Shown: positions 1 to 8,936 of the stretch, piece by piece | Position numbering within the stretch: position 1 is the first letter of the stretch | Layout of the letters: the number at the start of each line of letters is the position of its first letter | Source: Pseudomonas sp. TH31 | GTDB taxonomy: Bacteria > Pseudomonadota > Gammaproteobacteria > Pseudomonadales > Pseudomonadaceae | Assembly (NCBI RefSeq): GCF_016650815.1 | Contig: NZ_JAEKEZ010000015.1 | Coordinates: 186,001 to 250,000 of the forward strand | DNA length: 64,000 nt | Direction: 5' to 3' | The notes under the pieces: model-generated | Database searches by the model: none | What the model saw: only the letters and a program-made list of their open reading frames with translations | Told to the model about the DNA's origin: nothing | Position numbers and translations under genes: made by a program

Positions 1-163
1 CAGTTCTTACGACAGCACCGAATGGACATTGACGCAAAGCATCGTGGGCCGATCTTCCGGGTCTGTACCCATACGAGTCAGGATGGAAAATCGGATCGAT
101 CACAGCCTCCACATATCTTTTCACTGCGCCTTGGGCTACCCGATCAGAGACCGTTGGGATGCC
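1..163 (-). pseudogene. Group II intron reverse transcriptase fragment
   Basis: The minus strand encodes about 54 residues typical of the LtrA-type reverse transcriptase of group II introns. They read GIPTVSDRVAQG and then DPIFHPDSYGYRPGRSAHDA, which is the RT block preceding the catalytic domain. The piece runs off the window start and is joined at about 163 to an unrelated sensor-kinase fragment, so its upstream part is missing. A second, different intron RT fragment lies near 23 kb. Only a fragment is visible, and the rest of the gene may lie outside the window. Confidence 0.75.
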
Positions 164-450
164 TGTAACAAACCCAGCACGTCGGCTGTCACCCCTTCAA
201 ATGCATTAGGTTCGAACCCCATGTACAAGGGAGGAATTACTTGCTCCCAGAACGCAACCCTGATCGAGGCTGTATCACTGAGCCACGCCTGCGTCCTAGC
301 GTCGAATGTGACAGTCGGCGCCAATTCGGGAGTACGAACAACAAGCTGTGCTTAGCTCGCGGCGAAGGTCGATTGACCCAGTGCCAAAACACACAGCAGG
401 CAGACAGAATAGAACCAACGGATAACCGGAATTTTTTCAAGGTGTTTAAA
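164..450 (-). pseudogene. BvgS-like sensor kinase N-terminal fragment
   Basis: Reading down from about 450, the minus strand gives a signal-peptide-like stretch (WFYSVCLLCVLALGQSTFAAS). An in-frame TAA stop at about 355-357 follows, and then the start of a periplasmic solute-binding-type sensor domain (TQAWLSDTASIRVAFWE, then FEPNAFEGVTADVLGLLQ). The pattern 'QAWL...IRVA......F.GVTADVL' is typical of the Venus-flytrap domains of BvgS/EvgS-type hybrid kinases. Only the first roughly 90 residues remain before the frame runs into the intron RT fragment. It is a relic with both a nonsense codon and a truncation. Confidence 0.55.
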
Positions 451-568
451 TCCAGAGCGCGAAGGGAACACTGCGTACGCGTAACTGCGCAAGAACGCCG
501 GCACTGGAGTGTTGGCGCAGTATGGTTGATAACCATCAAAGCGGTTATTGATCTCGCTGAGCGGGTTT

Positions 569-1501
569 CTACACCGTCGAAGTAAACGCCGCACAGCCCT
601 CCTCCGCTTGCTTCACGCCGTGCCACTGCGCACGTTCAAGAATCCTGACCGCCCACTTGTAATGCGTCGCAGGCTCACACATCACATCATTGTGTTTGAA
701 CACCGCCGGGGCAACGTCACTGATGATCAACTTCGCGCTGTTCAGGTCTTCGAGGCTAACGCGCAGCGTGTCCTGGATGATGCCGATCTGGCTTGGATGA
801 ATCGCTGTCTTGCCTACCAAGCCATGCGCAATATCCAGCGCCAACTCTTCTTTCAGCAAGCTCGGTGTAGCGAGCTGCTCAAACGCCGGGGCGGTCAGGG
901 CAAAGCCTTGCGAGCCCATGATTCCGGCCAGCATCGGAATGACGAAGCTCATCGGCGTCTGGTACAGCGTTGTGGCCGGATTGCGCCGCAGACCCAGGCA
1001 CCCCATCAAATCATTGCCGCCAATGCGCAAGGCAATGACTCTCTGGTCCAGGTTTGCCTTGAGCGCCTGGCCCAATTCAACCATCGCACCCGGATTGAAT
1101 ACGTCATGAGTTTCCAGCGTCGGCATCAGGTACAGGTCAGGGTTGGTGACCGCCTGCTCCCACGCGCACAGGTTACGAAGCGTCAGCTTTGGGACGACGA
1201 ATCCGTCAACATGCCGCATCAGCGGCCATTCATTCAGCACGGCCGCCATTTGTGAATCCCGCGGGCGGACGAACAGCAGTGGCCCCTGGGCCGCGCGCCC
1301 ACGTTGGGCTATCACCGTCAGCATGAGATGCAGATTGCGCAGCGCAGTGTCGACGTCAATGTCCGCCACCGCGTCTTCCAGGCAAACCACCAACGAACGC
1401 AACTCCGGCAGCTTTGTACGAAAAACCACGTCAAGCAAATCCGCCCGAGTGGCCGGCATGTAGAGCGTGGCCCCAAGGGCGTATGGAGAAAGTCTATTCA
1501 T
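569..1501 (-). CDS. HpcH/HpaI aldolase/citrate lyase-family protein (Ter-associated operon)
   Basis: This 310-residue protein has the TIM-barrel carbon-carbon lyase signature: VVCLEDAVAD near residue 40, LMPTLET near 170 and ALRIGGNDLMG near 200. In this superfamily the acidic residues bind Mg2+ and a CoA- or oxaloacetate-like substrate. It is the last gene of a minus-strand operon, and its start overlaps the end of the StiP gene upstream (shared base 1501). Homologues of the four genes travel with ter (tellurium/stress) genes and are proposed to make a nucleoside-like metabolite. That proposal is known for the family, not shown here. The enzyme's exact substrate is unknown. The reading frame looks intact. 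Confidence 0.8.
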   Translation of the reverse strand: MNRLSPYALGATLYMPATRADLLDVVFRTKLPELRSLVVCLEDAVADIDVDTALRNLHLMLTVIAQRGRAAQGPLLFVRPRDSQMAAVLNEWPLMRHVDGFVVPKLTLRNLCAWEQAVTNPDLYLMPTLETHDVFNPGAMVELGQALKANLDQRVIALRIGGNDLMGCLGLRRNPATTLYQTPMSFVIPMLAGIMGSQGFALTAPAFEQLATPSLLKEELALDIAHGLVGKTAIHPSQIGIIQDTLRVSLEDLNSAKLIISDVAPAVFKHNDVMCEPATHYKWAVRILERAQWHGVKQAEEGCAAFTSTV

Positions 1502-2595
1502 CAGCTCAAGCTCCGAACAACAGTCACTGCCCTGTAAGGCCCCAGATCGGAACCGACCACCTCCACCGCAACGCCCGCCCTCTCAGTGAGGTACAGCAGC
1601 AACTGAACGTCACTGTCGCTGCGGTCGCGTACCAGAACCTGATCAGGTACGCGGCGCAGCACGGCGCGGGTAGCCTCGGCGATCCCCGGTTTCACCCGGT
1701 TCAAATTCGTGATGGCAAAACGTGTGGCCAACGAGGCGACCATCTCTGAGGCGGCGGCCTGAAGAGCCAGTCGTTGACTGTCTGTCCACGGCGATGCCTT
1801 GGTTACCGGCCCCAGGCTCTGGCGCTTTGCCTCAATCTGCTCGATGAAATCACCGCTCACATCGTGTTCGCGCAAGTGACCGTAAACCACGCAGCCATGC
1901 AACCCGCCGTCGGCTGGCCAGATCGAGCGCGAGACGAGGCCGGAAACTGTGGCACCCAACACTCCGGATGGAATGACCCAGTCCTGCGCCGAAGCGGATA
2001 GCCAGGCTCGGCCGCAAGGGTCGGCCAGCACCACTAATCGTGTCTCTGTCGGGAAGCGCGAATCGCCGTTCAGACTGCGTTTGATCTCACCAGAGATCGT
2101 ACCTTTGCCGGTCCAACCGTCCACAAACACGATGTTCTCGGCACCATGCGCCTGGATGATCGCCTCCAGCGCAAGCGTGTCGATCCCGCGGTCGCGGACG
2201 ATGCTGATGCCATAGTGGTAGACATTTCGGCCCATGTCGATGAGCGCGCGGCGCAGCAGTACACCCAGCGGCAGACCGGCACGAACGAAGGATGCCAGCA
2301 CAATGCAAGCGCCGGTGCAGGCTTCATTCAACGCCAGAGCCAACGCCTGAACGTCGGTGGCCATCCGAGTGCCATTTTGCGTAAGTGCCTGCTGGTACAG
2401 CGCCTTGTGGATGTCAGTCGGAACGCTCTCCAGGCTGATCATCTCAGAGTAGTGCTTCTGCTGCGTTTGAATCAGACGCTCTTTCACTTCGACATCCGTG
2501 ACTTGCATCTGCACTGGCTGGAGCAGGAAGTGAACGTCGTCAGGTGCATAGCTACCACTGCCCACGGTTTTCATCTCGCCAACAGAATTAATCAT
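1501..2595 (-). CDS. StiP-type cysteine protease with C-terminal PELOTA-like domain
   Basis: This 364-residue protein belongs to the StiP/PELOTA family of Ter-associated biosynthetic operons. The N-terminal and central part carry LASFVRAGLPLGVLLRRAL and FVDGWTGKGTISGEIKR, hallmark segments of the family. The C-terminal about 100 residues end in the PELOTA RNA-binding-like segment (GVAVEVVGSDLGPYRAVTVV). The start ATG overlaps the HAD gene's stop by a few bases and its stop overlaps the HpcH gene's start, so the proteins are probably translationally coupled. The catalytic cysteine assignment in EACTGACIVLASF is inferred from the family. The gene appears complete and undamaged, unlike its upstream neighbour. 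Confidence 0.8.
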   Translation of the reverse strand: MINSVGEMKTVGSGSYAPDDVHFLLQPVQMQVTDVEVKERLIQTQQKHYSEMISLESVPTDIHKALYQQALTQNGTRMATDVQALALALNEACTGACIVLASFVRAGLPLGVLLRRALIDMGRNVYHYGISIVRDRGIDTLALEAIIQAHGAENIVFVDGWTGKGTISGEIKRSLNGDSRFPTETRLVVLADPCGRAWLSASAQDWVIPSGVLGATVSGLVSRSIWPADGGLHGCVVYGHLREHDVSGDFIEQIEAKRQSLGPVTKASPWTDSQRLALQAAASEMVASLATRFAITNLNRVKPGIAEATRAVLRRVPDQVLVRDRSDSDVQLLLYLTERAGVAVEVVGSDLGPYRAVTVVRSLS

Positions 2596-3344
2596 TGATT
2601 ACGCTCCCCACTAGCCTCGCCAGCTGGCTACGCGCCGGGGTTGCCCAAAGGTGGCACTTATCCATGAAACCCAGGTCGGTAATGCTGTCGCCAAAGCCCA
2701 GCACCGGACGTTCGCCATTGACCTCGCGATCACGGCGCAGCCATTCCTGTACAGCCAGGCGCTTCGACAAACCTGCCGGCAGGAACGCCAGATTGTTGCT
2801 GTTGCGGTGAATATGCATTCCATCCAACAGCCCCCGCGCCTGGACTTCAGCCAGTACGGTGCTCAGCACATCGTCATTGGCTTCGTTGTGTTTGGTCACC
2901 ACGTAGTTGCGCAAACCTTGCTCTGCGACAACCCACCCGCGCAGAGAAATGCCAAGTTCCTTGCCGATTGCCAGTGTGGCTTGGCTGAGGGCCGGCAGGC
3001 GATTCTGGAAGCCGTCGAGCATTTTTCGCATGTGCGTTTGCCAGTACTGGTCGAGCTTGCCATCCGGGCCACAAATCACCCCCGTGTGAACATATGGCCC
3101 CATGGCTAAAGGGCAGCTGCACGCGGCTGTAGGCTTCGACACTGCGAGCAGTGACCGGCACCACGTCGGCGCTCGCCAACAACCATTCGGCAAACGACTT
3201 CTGAACGCTACTCATGTAACCGTTGGGTTGCCCATCCACACCGAGGGTGGCAGGGTGGCGCAGCGCACCTTCGGGCATTTTGCGAGCGGTTTGAAACAGC
3301 GTGTCATCCAGATCAAGCAACACCAGAGGGTGATTACTGCTCAT
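2588..3344 (-). pseudogene. HAD-family hydrolase, one frameshift
   Basis: The product is a haloacid-dehalogenase phosphatase. Motif I is LVLLDLDDTLFQT near residue 10 and motif IV is FGDSITDLGFMD near the C-terminus. The reading frame breaks in the middle. After PFSHGAICSHGG the frame must change to continue as VICGPDGKLDQYW. The break is at a run of five C on the plus strand (3079-3083), and one extra C would give a continuous protein of about 251 residues. It lies between the PRTase gene (3334 onward, overlapping starts) and the StiP gene in the Ter-associated operon. It is either a true frameshift or a homopolymer sequencing error. Everything else in the gene looks normal, which favours a recent event or an error. 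Confidence 0.8.
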
Positions 3345-4470
3345 CGACGATTACCTCCGCGTTCAGCGCTACAATTAGTTCGGCGGGGACGGCCTGGGCC
3401 GGGGTTTCCGAGCAGACCAGTACGCGGTCAAATTGACCGGGCCTAACGTTGTAGAGAAAGTTGGGGATGCCCAGACCATAGTTGTCCGAAAACGACAGCG
3501 CGTGTTCGATGGCATGACCAAGCGCGATGGGCGAGCGGCTGGTGGAGCTGAAACGCACATCGGCGCCGGCACGTTCCAGCCGCTCGGCGAGCAGAAATGG
3601 ACGCCAGACGAACTCACACGTGCCAACCACCAGAATTCGCTCGCCAGCGTTGACATGCAGCTCGGGCGCCAGCGTGTCTTCGACGTGACGGACGCCTAGA
3701 CGGCCCCAATCGTTGCGCACGGACAGCGGCCATTCGCCTGCGGCAATCGTGCCTACATACGGCATGTGCGGTAAGGGCGCGTCGGCGTCTTCGATGAAGC
3801 GGTACGAGCCCTGCAACAGCGAAACCTGATGTACCGATTCGCCGATGGCGTTGCGAACTGCACAGCAAGACCAATCCGTTAGAACGCACGTCACCACACG
3901 CTCGACCTTGGTCAGGCCGGCATCGACGAGAGCATGGTGCAGATTGATAAAAGTCTCACCGGTGGATGCTTCGTCGTCGACCAGTACCAGCGAACGGGCG
4001 TTCAACATCATTTGCCGAACATCCGGGTCGACGGGCAGGTGAATCAGGTGCGCACTGGCGTGACTGTGCTCTTCTTCAAATCGAGCGAACAGTTCGGTAC
4101 CCATCGGGTGACGCGTGCTGACCATGTACACCGCATCAGCGCGGGTGGCGCTGAACGCGCGATGAACACCGGCGCCGAGGCCGACTGCAGTTTCAGCCAT
4201 GCCAATCATGAGCACAGGGCCTGGCAAATCAACGGGAATTTCCGCCGCCAGGCTTTCAAAGCTTGCGTCCATTACCGACGGTCGCACCGGGATGTGACGT
4301 CCCAACACTTTGGACACGAACAGGAACGCCCGCTTCGGGTTACAGCGCTCGGCAAATCCGAACAGGGTATGAGGGGCGATTACACAATCATCGACGTGCA
4401 CGTCGAGTCGCCCTCGCATCAGTTGCGCGCCAAACGTTTTTGTACCTGCTTCACGTTCCATATACATCAT
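3334..4470 (-). CDS. Phosphoribosyltransferase-TRSP domain protein
   Basis: The 378-residue protein has a type I phosphoribosyltransferase fold. The PRPP-binding loop is LVLVDDEASTGET at about residues 158-170, preceded by the flexible-loop region. The C-terminal TRSP-type domain contains WPLSVRNDWGRLGVRH and ends with YGLGIPNFLYNV. PRTase-TRSP proteins head the Ter-associated biosynthetic operon, upstream of HAD, StiP and HpcH genes as seen here. The family usually has an ATP-grasp partner, which is absent from this window. Several ATG codons cluster at the start (4470, 4467, 4461), and the longest is given. Part of the 5' end is duplicated in decayed form at about 5922-6060. Confidence 0.8.
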   Translation of the reverse strand: MMYMEREAGTKTFGAQLMRGRLDVHVDDCVIAPHTLFGFAERCNPKRAFLFVSKVLGRHIPVRPSVMDASFESLAAEIPVDLPGPVLMIGMAETAVGLGAGVHRAFSATRADAVYMVSTRHPMGTELFARFEEEHSHASAHLIHLPVDPDVRQMMLNARSLVLVDDEASTGETFINLHHALVDAGLTKVERVVTCVLTDWSCCAVRNAIGESVHQVSLLQGSYRFIEDADAPLPHMPYVGTIAAGEWPLSVRNDWGRLGVRHVEDTLAPELHVNAGERILVVGTCEFVWRPFLLAERLERAGADVRFSSTSRSPIALGHAIEHALSFSDNYGLGIPNFLYNVRPGQFDRVLVCSETPAQAVPAELIVALNAEVIVDEQ

Positions 4471-4635
4471 TCCTGTAGTGGCGCAATGTCGATATCCAAG
4501 TGCTCCGGCCCCTGCCGGAGAGAGAAACGTTCCAACAGGTTTCCATCCCTGATATCTAGCCCGTCAGAACCGAACACTTGCACTTGATCGACAGGATCGG
4601 GGCAGACTTCCGTCAATTAAAAACGTAGTGTGTAC

Positions 4636-5172
4636 ATGAAGTATCTAAAGAGCTTGGTACTGGGTGCTCTCTTCCTGGTGGTCGGTGCTGCCGCGTTAGG
4701 GCTTTACTACGCGCTACCGCAACATGAGGTAGTACTGATTATTGGCGTCGAAGTTAAACGCATCGACGACGGAGTCATCAATGCCGAGAATCCCGTGGAC
4801 GGCCCGACACGGGATGTCTACTTTATTAATACCGAAGGCCCCAGACACGAAGAAGGTTGTTGTCTATCGCAACGAAGATACCGGCTGGAGCTCCCTTGGT
4901 ATTTGAAGTTTGACTCGGCCGATGAGCAGGCTAAGGCCCAAGGCTACTCACGTGATGCTCAACAACTGGCGCTCATCCGCTATTACGGCTGGCGCATTCA
5001 GATTCTATCGGTATTCCCCAACATTACGCACATAGAAGCAACAACCAGCCGTGAACAGCCGTTCCCGTGGTTCAACACAATATTCTTCACTGTGACGACA
5101 GTGTTGGTGTTGATTGTTGCCATTATCGTACGGCTTTCCTTGAAACAACGTGGCAACGTTGTAGTGAGTTGA
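4636..5172 (+). CDS. DUF1523 family membrane-anchored protein, copy 1
   Basis: About 178 residues. An N-terminal transmembrane helix (YLKSLVLGALFLVVGAAALG) is followed by a soluble domain and a second helix near the C-terminus (FFTVTTVLVLIVAIIV). This is the DUF1523 layout; its function is unknown. Compared with copy 2 (6231-6770) it carries one inserted base near 4834 and one deleted base near 4892. About 20 residues in the middle are therefore read in another frame (EGPRHEEGCCLSQRRYRLEL instead of EDPDTKKVVVYRNEDTGWSF), and the frame is then restored. It probably starts at ATG 4636 rather than the GTG 6 bp upstream, because that ATG is conserved in both copies. It is divergent from the PRTase gene. 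Confidence 0.75.
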   Translation: MKYLKSLVLGALFLVVGAAALGLYYALPQHEVVLIIGVEVKRIDDGVINAENPVDGPTRDVYFINTEGPRHEEGCCLSQRRYRLELPWYLKFDSADEQAKAQGYSRDAQQLALIRYYGWRIQILSVFPNITHIEATTSREQPFPWFNTIFFTVTTVLVLIVAIIVRLSLKQRGNVVVS

Positions 5173-5921
5173 TCACTTGGGTCGGGGTCAAAAGATCCAG
5201 ACCTAGGGGCCGCTCAAATAGGTTTTGCTAAAACAAAAGCTGCCGCGGATGCTAATTTCTGTCAGTTCAGCCCCTGTCGGAGCGAGCTTGCCCCTACAAT
5301 TTTCTTAACTGATCGGCAATAGCCGCTGATGCACACAGTCACCATCCGAAGTGCCAAAGTAGTGCGTCAGCGATACCCAGCAGATAGAAATGGAAAATAT
5401 TCTTCGCCCGCCTGCACTGCGATTATGGTATGTATCAATTCGCAGAGTCCTTCAATTTTTATTTACCCACTGAACGCAACTAAATGCATGCCTTGATTCT
5501 ATTTAAATCGAGAGCTGCATTACAACGAAAGCAGCCCATCGATGACATTAAAAATCTTACATTGAACCTGGAGGACTAAGACACAAGACCTGTCTCAAAA
5601 CAGCCGAATCAGGAATTGAGTTTGATGTACAAATCCGATCTGCGCTTCAATAAGCGATGATTGCGCAGTTGCATTACAAACGACTGACGGTGGAAGGTTC
5701 GCGGATGTGGCTTGGCTGCGGTATCGAGCAGACTCCGAAAACTGATTTCCTGATTTGAACAACCTCGTACAATGAGTTTAAGCACCGCCAGTTTATGCGT
5801 GCTGAGTTGCTCGCAAGCAGGTCATGACTCTTGGACAATCCGTGCTGCGACGATGGGCAACTGCTCTGAAAGGCACTGTGCAACTACCGTTTTTGCAACG
5901 TTTGGGAGTTGATCACGCAGC
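5173..5921. other. Intergenic stretch with a REP-like relic
   Basis: No convincing gene is visible. Around 5270-5298 the sequence CCTGTCGGAGCGAGCTTGCC resembles half of a Pseudomonas REP element. The rest is low in coding signals and may be decayed mobile DNA. Confidence 0.4.
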
Positions 5922-6230
5922 CTTGCCGGTGGAGGCTTCGTCTTCGACCAGCACCAGCGGACCGGCATTTAACATCATTTGCCGAACATCCGGTTCGACG
6001 GGCAGGTGAATCAGTTACGCGCCAAGCATCGTTGTAGCTGCTTCACGCCCCATGAACATCATTCCTGTAGTGGCGCAAGGTCGATATCCGAGTGCTCCCG
6101 CCCCTGCCAGTGAGAGAAACATTTCAACAGGTTTCCATGGCCTGATATTTAGCCAGTTAAGAACCAAACACTTGCACTTGATCGTCAAAATTAGGGCAGA
6201 CTTCCGTTAATTCAAAAACGGAGTGTGAAC
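5922..6230 (-). repeat. Partial duplication of the PRTase gene start and its upstream region
   Basis: This segment matches about 3940-4050 and 4420-4635, that is, parts of the PRTase gene plus the intergenic DNA in front of DUF1523. The roughly 370 bases between those two parts are deleted. It directly precedes the second DUF1523 copy in the same relation as the original. The PRTase part is only a remnant and cannot encode a protein. Confidence 0.8.
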
Positions 6231-6770
6231 ATGAAGTATCTAAAGAGCTTGGTACTGGGTGCTCTCTTCCTAGTGGTTGGTGCTACCGTGCTAGGGCTTT
6301 ACTACGTGCTACCGCAACATGAGGTGGTGCTGATTACTGGCGTTGAAGTTAAACGTATCGACGACGACGGAGTCATCAATGCCGAAAACCCCGCGGACGG
6401 CCCGACACGGGATGTCTACTTTATTAATACCGAAGATCCAGACACCAAAAAGGTTGTTGTCTATCGCAACGAAGATACCGGCTGGAGCTTCCCTTGGTAC
6501 TTGAAGTTTGACTCGGCCGATGAGCAGGCGAAGGCCCAAGGTTACTCACGTGATGCTCAACAACTGGCGCTCATCCGCTATTACGGCTGGCGCATTCAGA
6601 TTCTGTCGGTGTTCCCCAACATTACGCACATAGAAGCAACAACCAGCCGTGAACAACCGTTCCCGTGGTTCAACACAATATTCTTCGCTGTGACCACAGT
6701 GTTGGTGTTGATTGTTGCCATTATCGTACGGCGCTCCTTGAAACAACGTGGCAACGTTGTGGTGAGTTGA
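6231..6770 (+). CDS. DUF1523 family membrane-anchored protein, copy 2
   Basis: This 179-residue protein has an N-terminal transmembrane helix (about residues 4-25), a central soluble domain containing ITGVEVKRIDDDG and WSFPWYLKFDSADEQAKAQG, and a C-terminal transmembrane helix (about 150-170). It matches copy 1 closely outside the frameshifted stretch there and probably represents the ancestral reading frame. ACGGAG in front of the ATG can serve as ribosome binding site. It was created by a duplication that also copied the PRTase gene's 5' end. The role of DUF1523 proteins is unknown; an envelope location is inferred from the helices. Confidence 0.8.
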   Translation: MKYLKSLVLGALFLVVGATVLGLYYVLPQHEVVLITGVEVKRIDDDGVINAENPADGPTRDVYFINTEDPDTKKVVVYRNEDTGWSFPWYLKFDSADEQAKAQGYSRDAQQLALIRYYGWRIQILSVFPNITHIEATTSREQPFPWFNTIFFAVTTVLVLIVAIIVRRSLKQRGNVVVS

Positions 6771-6937
6771 TCACTTGGGATCCCGACCTAGGGATGGTCT
6801 GAAGTAGCCATGCGTTTCTGGCTGACTTCGGCCTCCGCCGATTTTGACAGTGGCGAATCGATCCAAAACGCTCAGATCACTCACTCATTCCTATCTTTTT
6901 AGCCGCTGCGAGCACCTCGCGGCGGCTATTCCCCACA

Positions 6938-7915
6938 TTACAGGCGCACCTCTCCTGCATTGCTCAGTAAATGTCCGCGGGCCATCCACAGATTCGACAG
7001 CGCAAACAGCGTCACCAGCTGTGCCGTGTTCTTGGCCAAGCCACGGAAGCGCGTCTTCACATAACCGAACTGGCGCTTGATCACCCGGAACGGGTGCTCG
7101 ACGTTCACCCTTACCTGCGCCTTGGCTTTTTCGATCTTACGCTTGGCTTTGTACAGGACGCTGCGCTTGCCCAGTTTCTGGTAGGTGCTACGCCGGGCGG
7201 CAATCTGCCAGATGACCTGGCGACCTTCATGCTCGGGGTGTTTCTCCACGCCGGTATCACCGGCATCGGCACAGACCACGTTTTCGTCACCGTGCAGCAG
7301 CTTATCGACCTGCGTGACATCCGCCACATTGGTCCCCGCGCCCACCACGCTATGCACCAGGCCCGACTCGTCATCCATACCGATATGGGCCTTCATACCG
7401 AAGTACCATTAATTGCCTTTCTTGGCCTGGTGCATTTCCGGGTCGCGCTTGCCGTCTTGGTTCTTGGTCGAACTCGGCGCATGAATCAGCGTGGCATTGA
7501 CGATGGTGCCCTGGCGCAGCGACAGGCCACGATCACCCAAGTAGCCATTGATCACGCCCTGAATCCCTGCCGCCAGCTCGTGCTTTTCCAGCAGGCGACG
7601 GAAGTTGAGGATGGTGGTTTCGTCGGGAATGTGCTCCAGGCTCAGCCCAGCAAACTGGCGCAGAATAGTAGTCTCGTACAGTGTCTCTTCCATCGTTGGA
7701 TCGCTGCAGTCGAACCAGTTTTGCATCAGAAGGACACGTAGCATCGCCATCAACGGATAGGCCGGACGACCACCATCACCCTTCGGGTAGTGCCGCTCGA
7801 TCAGAGCAATCAAACCCTTCCACGCCCCCCTATCCATCTCGATCAGGAACAACTCTTTACGGGTTTGCTTGCGTTTACCGGCGTACTCGGCATCGGCGAA
7901 AGTCATTTGTTTCAT
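6938..7915 (-). pseudogene. IS5-family transposase with one nonsense codon
   Basis: The minus strand encodes an almost full-length IS5-group DDE transposase of about 325 residues. It runs from MKQMTFADAEYAGKRKQ through LSLEHIPDETTILNFRRLLE and WFGMKAHIGMDDESGLVH-like blocks to FALSNLWMARGHLLS. The frame is interrupted once near 7410, where MHQAKKGN is followed by TAA and then WYFGMKAHIG. A glutamine codon CAA turned to TAA would explain it (C to T). A possible left end with a GGGATGGTCTGAAGTAG motif lies near 6790. The matching right end is not obvious, because a block of tandem repeats abuts the start of the gene. Confidence 0.8.
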
Positions 7916-7924
7916 CGGTGCGTA

Positions 7925-8038
7925 ATTGCATGGACTTGACCAGTCAATTGCATCGGCACTGACCACCGAGTTGCACTGCCACTGACCAGTTATTTACATT
8001 CGCACTGACCACCCAATTGCATTCGACTTGACTAGTGG
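7925..8038. repeat. Five degenerate 23-bp tandem repeats
   Basis: Five consecutive units of 22-23 bp share the core TTGCA...CACTGACCA. Unit 1 begins ATTGCATGGACTTGACCAG, unit 2 ATTGCATCGGCACTGACCA and unit 3 GTTGCACTGCCACTGACCA. Multiple repeats of this kind are typical of transposase-binding ends of IS21-family elements, so this may be the relic of such an end. That is inference; no IS21 genes are adjacent. Confidence 0.7.
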
Positions 8039-8335
8039 TTAAGTGGCCCGCCCCATTCATTTGAGTGAACGCTCTATAACGAAAAAATCGTTCATGAATG
8101 GCCCCTTCCCTGCATCACATGACTGATGAATCAAGTGCGATTGGGCATAGGGCCACTAACTGGAATATTCTCAGCGGCTCGATGTGCATCATCATGTACC
8201 GCGAATTCTTTTCAGCGGCGATCGTTGCAATCAGGTCTACCAAGTGATGTTGCGTCTGCCTTGACAGTCACCAGCTCATCCAGATTGTTGCGGTTTCGTG
8301 ACTTTTCGGAAAACCGACAGTAGAGGGGAGTTACC

Positions 8336-8623
8336 GTGAATACTCAACGTCGACCGAATTTTCAGCCACTTACCATGATCACGGTCTTTGCAGACGTGAT
8401 CGGCGGACAGTTGACTAAACTCACAGATCAGCACAAAGCACTCTTGGAGGTCAGAGAACATCCAGTCTCAATGAATGCAGGGACAATCAATCATGTATTG
8501 CGGGGGAATCGGGAACCAAGGAATCGATGCTGATCTACGACCAGCAGATCACCCATTGGCGGGAGAAGTGTTCGCCATCAAAGACTCAACTGCATGGGAT
8601 AGAGCAGGAGGAGTCACAGGTTG
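8336..8623 (+). pseudogene. Small unrecognised protein gene, frameshifted and cut by an IS
   Basis: A GTG start with a good ribosome binding site (GAGGGGAG) opens a frame MNTQRRPNFQPLTMITVFAD. It continues to VSMNAGTINHVLRG, then hits a stop at 8531. One extra G in the run of five G at 8504-8508 would continue it as ESGTKESMLIYDQQITHW up to the edge of the IS5-family element at 8624-8627. The interrupted product would be about 96 residues. I do not recognise the family. The continuation in the shifted frame suggests a genuine gene that lost one base and its 3' end. Confidence 0.4.
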
Positions 8624-8716
8624 CTAGGCTCTGTACGAAATCAGCTGAAACTTATTTGAACCCAGCAAACGTCGGGACTCAGTAAAGTCAGCGTCCATCA
8701 AAGGCAGGAGCCCACG

Positions 8717-8851
8717 ATGGCCAAACGGTGCGAACTCCCCGATGCAGCCTGGGATTTGGTTGCAGACATCTTCATGTGAACCCCGCCGTAACGGACGCCC
8801 ACGGGCAGATGATCGTTTGATGCTTAACGACGTGCTCTGGGTGCTTTGCTC
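8717..8851 (+). pseudogene. IS5-family transposase, N-terminal piece
   Basis: It begins MAKRCELPDAAWDLVADIF and shows RPRADDRLMLNDVLWVL, as in related copies in this window. There is a frame defect near 8777, and the piece is then cut by the IS66 insertion. The continuation is at 10920. Confidence 0.8.
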
Positions 8852-8936
8852 GTAAGGGATCCATGAACCCCACAATCAGAGCCGTCATCTGATCTCCGAT
8901 GCTGTGCTCCCGAACTCTCTCAGGAGCCAGCACGTC

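Noticed and set aside
29..355. Plus-strand open frame of 108 codons
   Set aside because: It is antisense to the group II intron RT and BvgS-like fragments, whose minus-strand reading matches known families; the plus frame does not.
5824..6009. Plus-strand 61-codon frame in front of DUF1523 copy 2
   Set aside because: The DNA is a minus-strand remnant of the PRTase gene start, so the plus frame is a shadow.
6901..6928. Strong hairpin AGCCGC...GCGGCT as terminator
   Set aside because: No T-run follows on either strand in the right direction, and it lies within the probable IS5 end, so it is more likely an IS feature.
6971..7741. 256-codon plus-strand frame
   Set aside because: It lies opposite the IS5 transposase, whose minus-strand motifs are clear.
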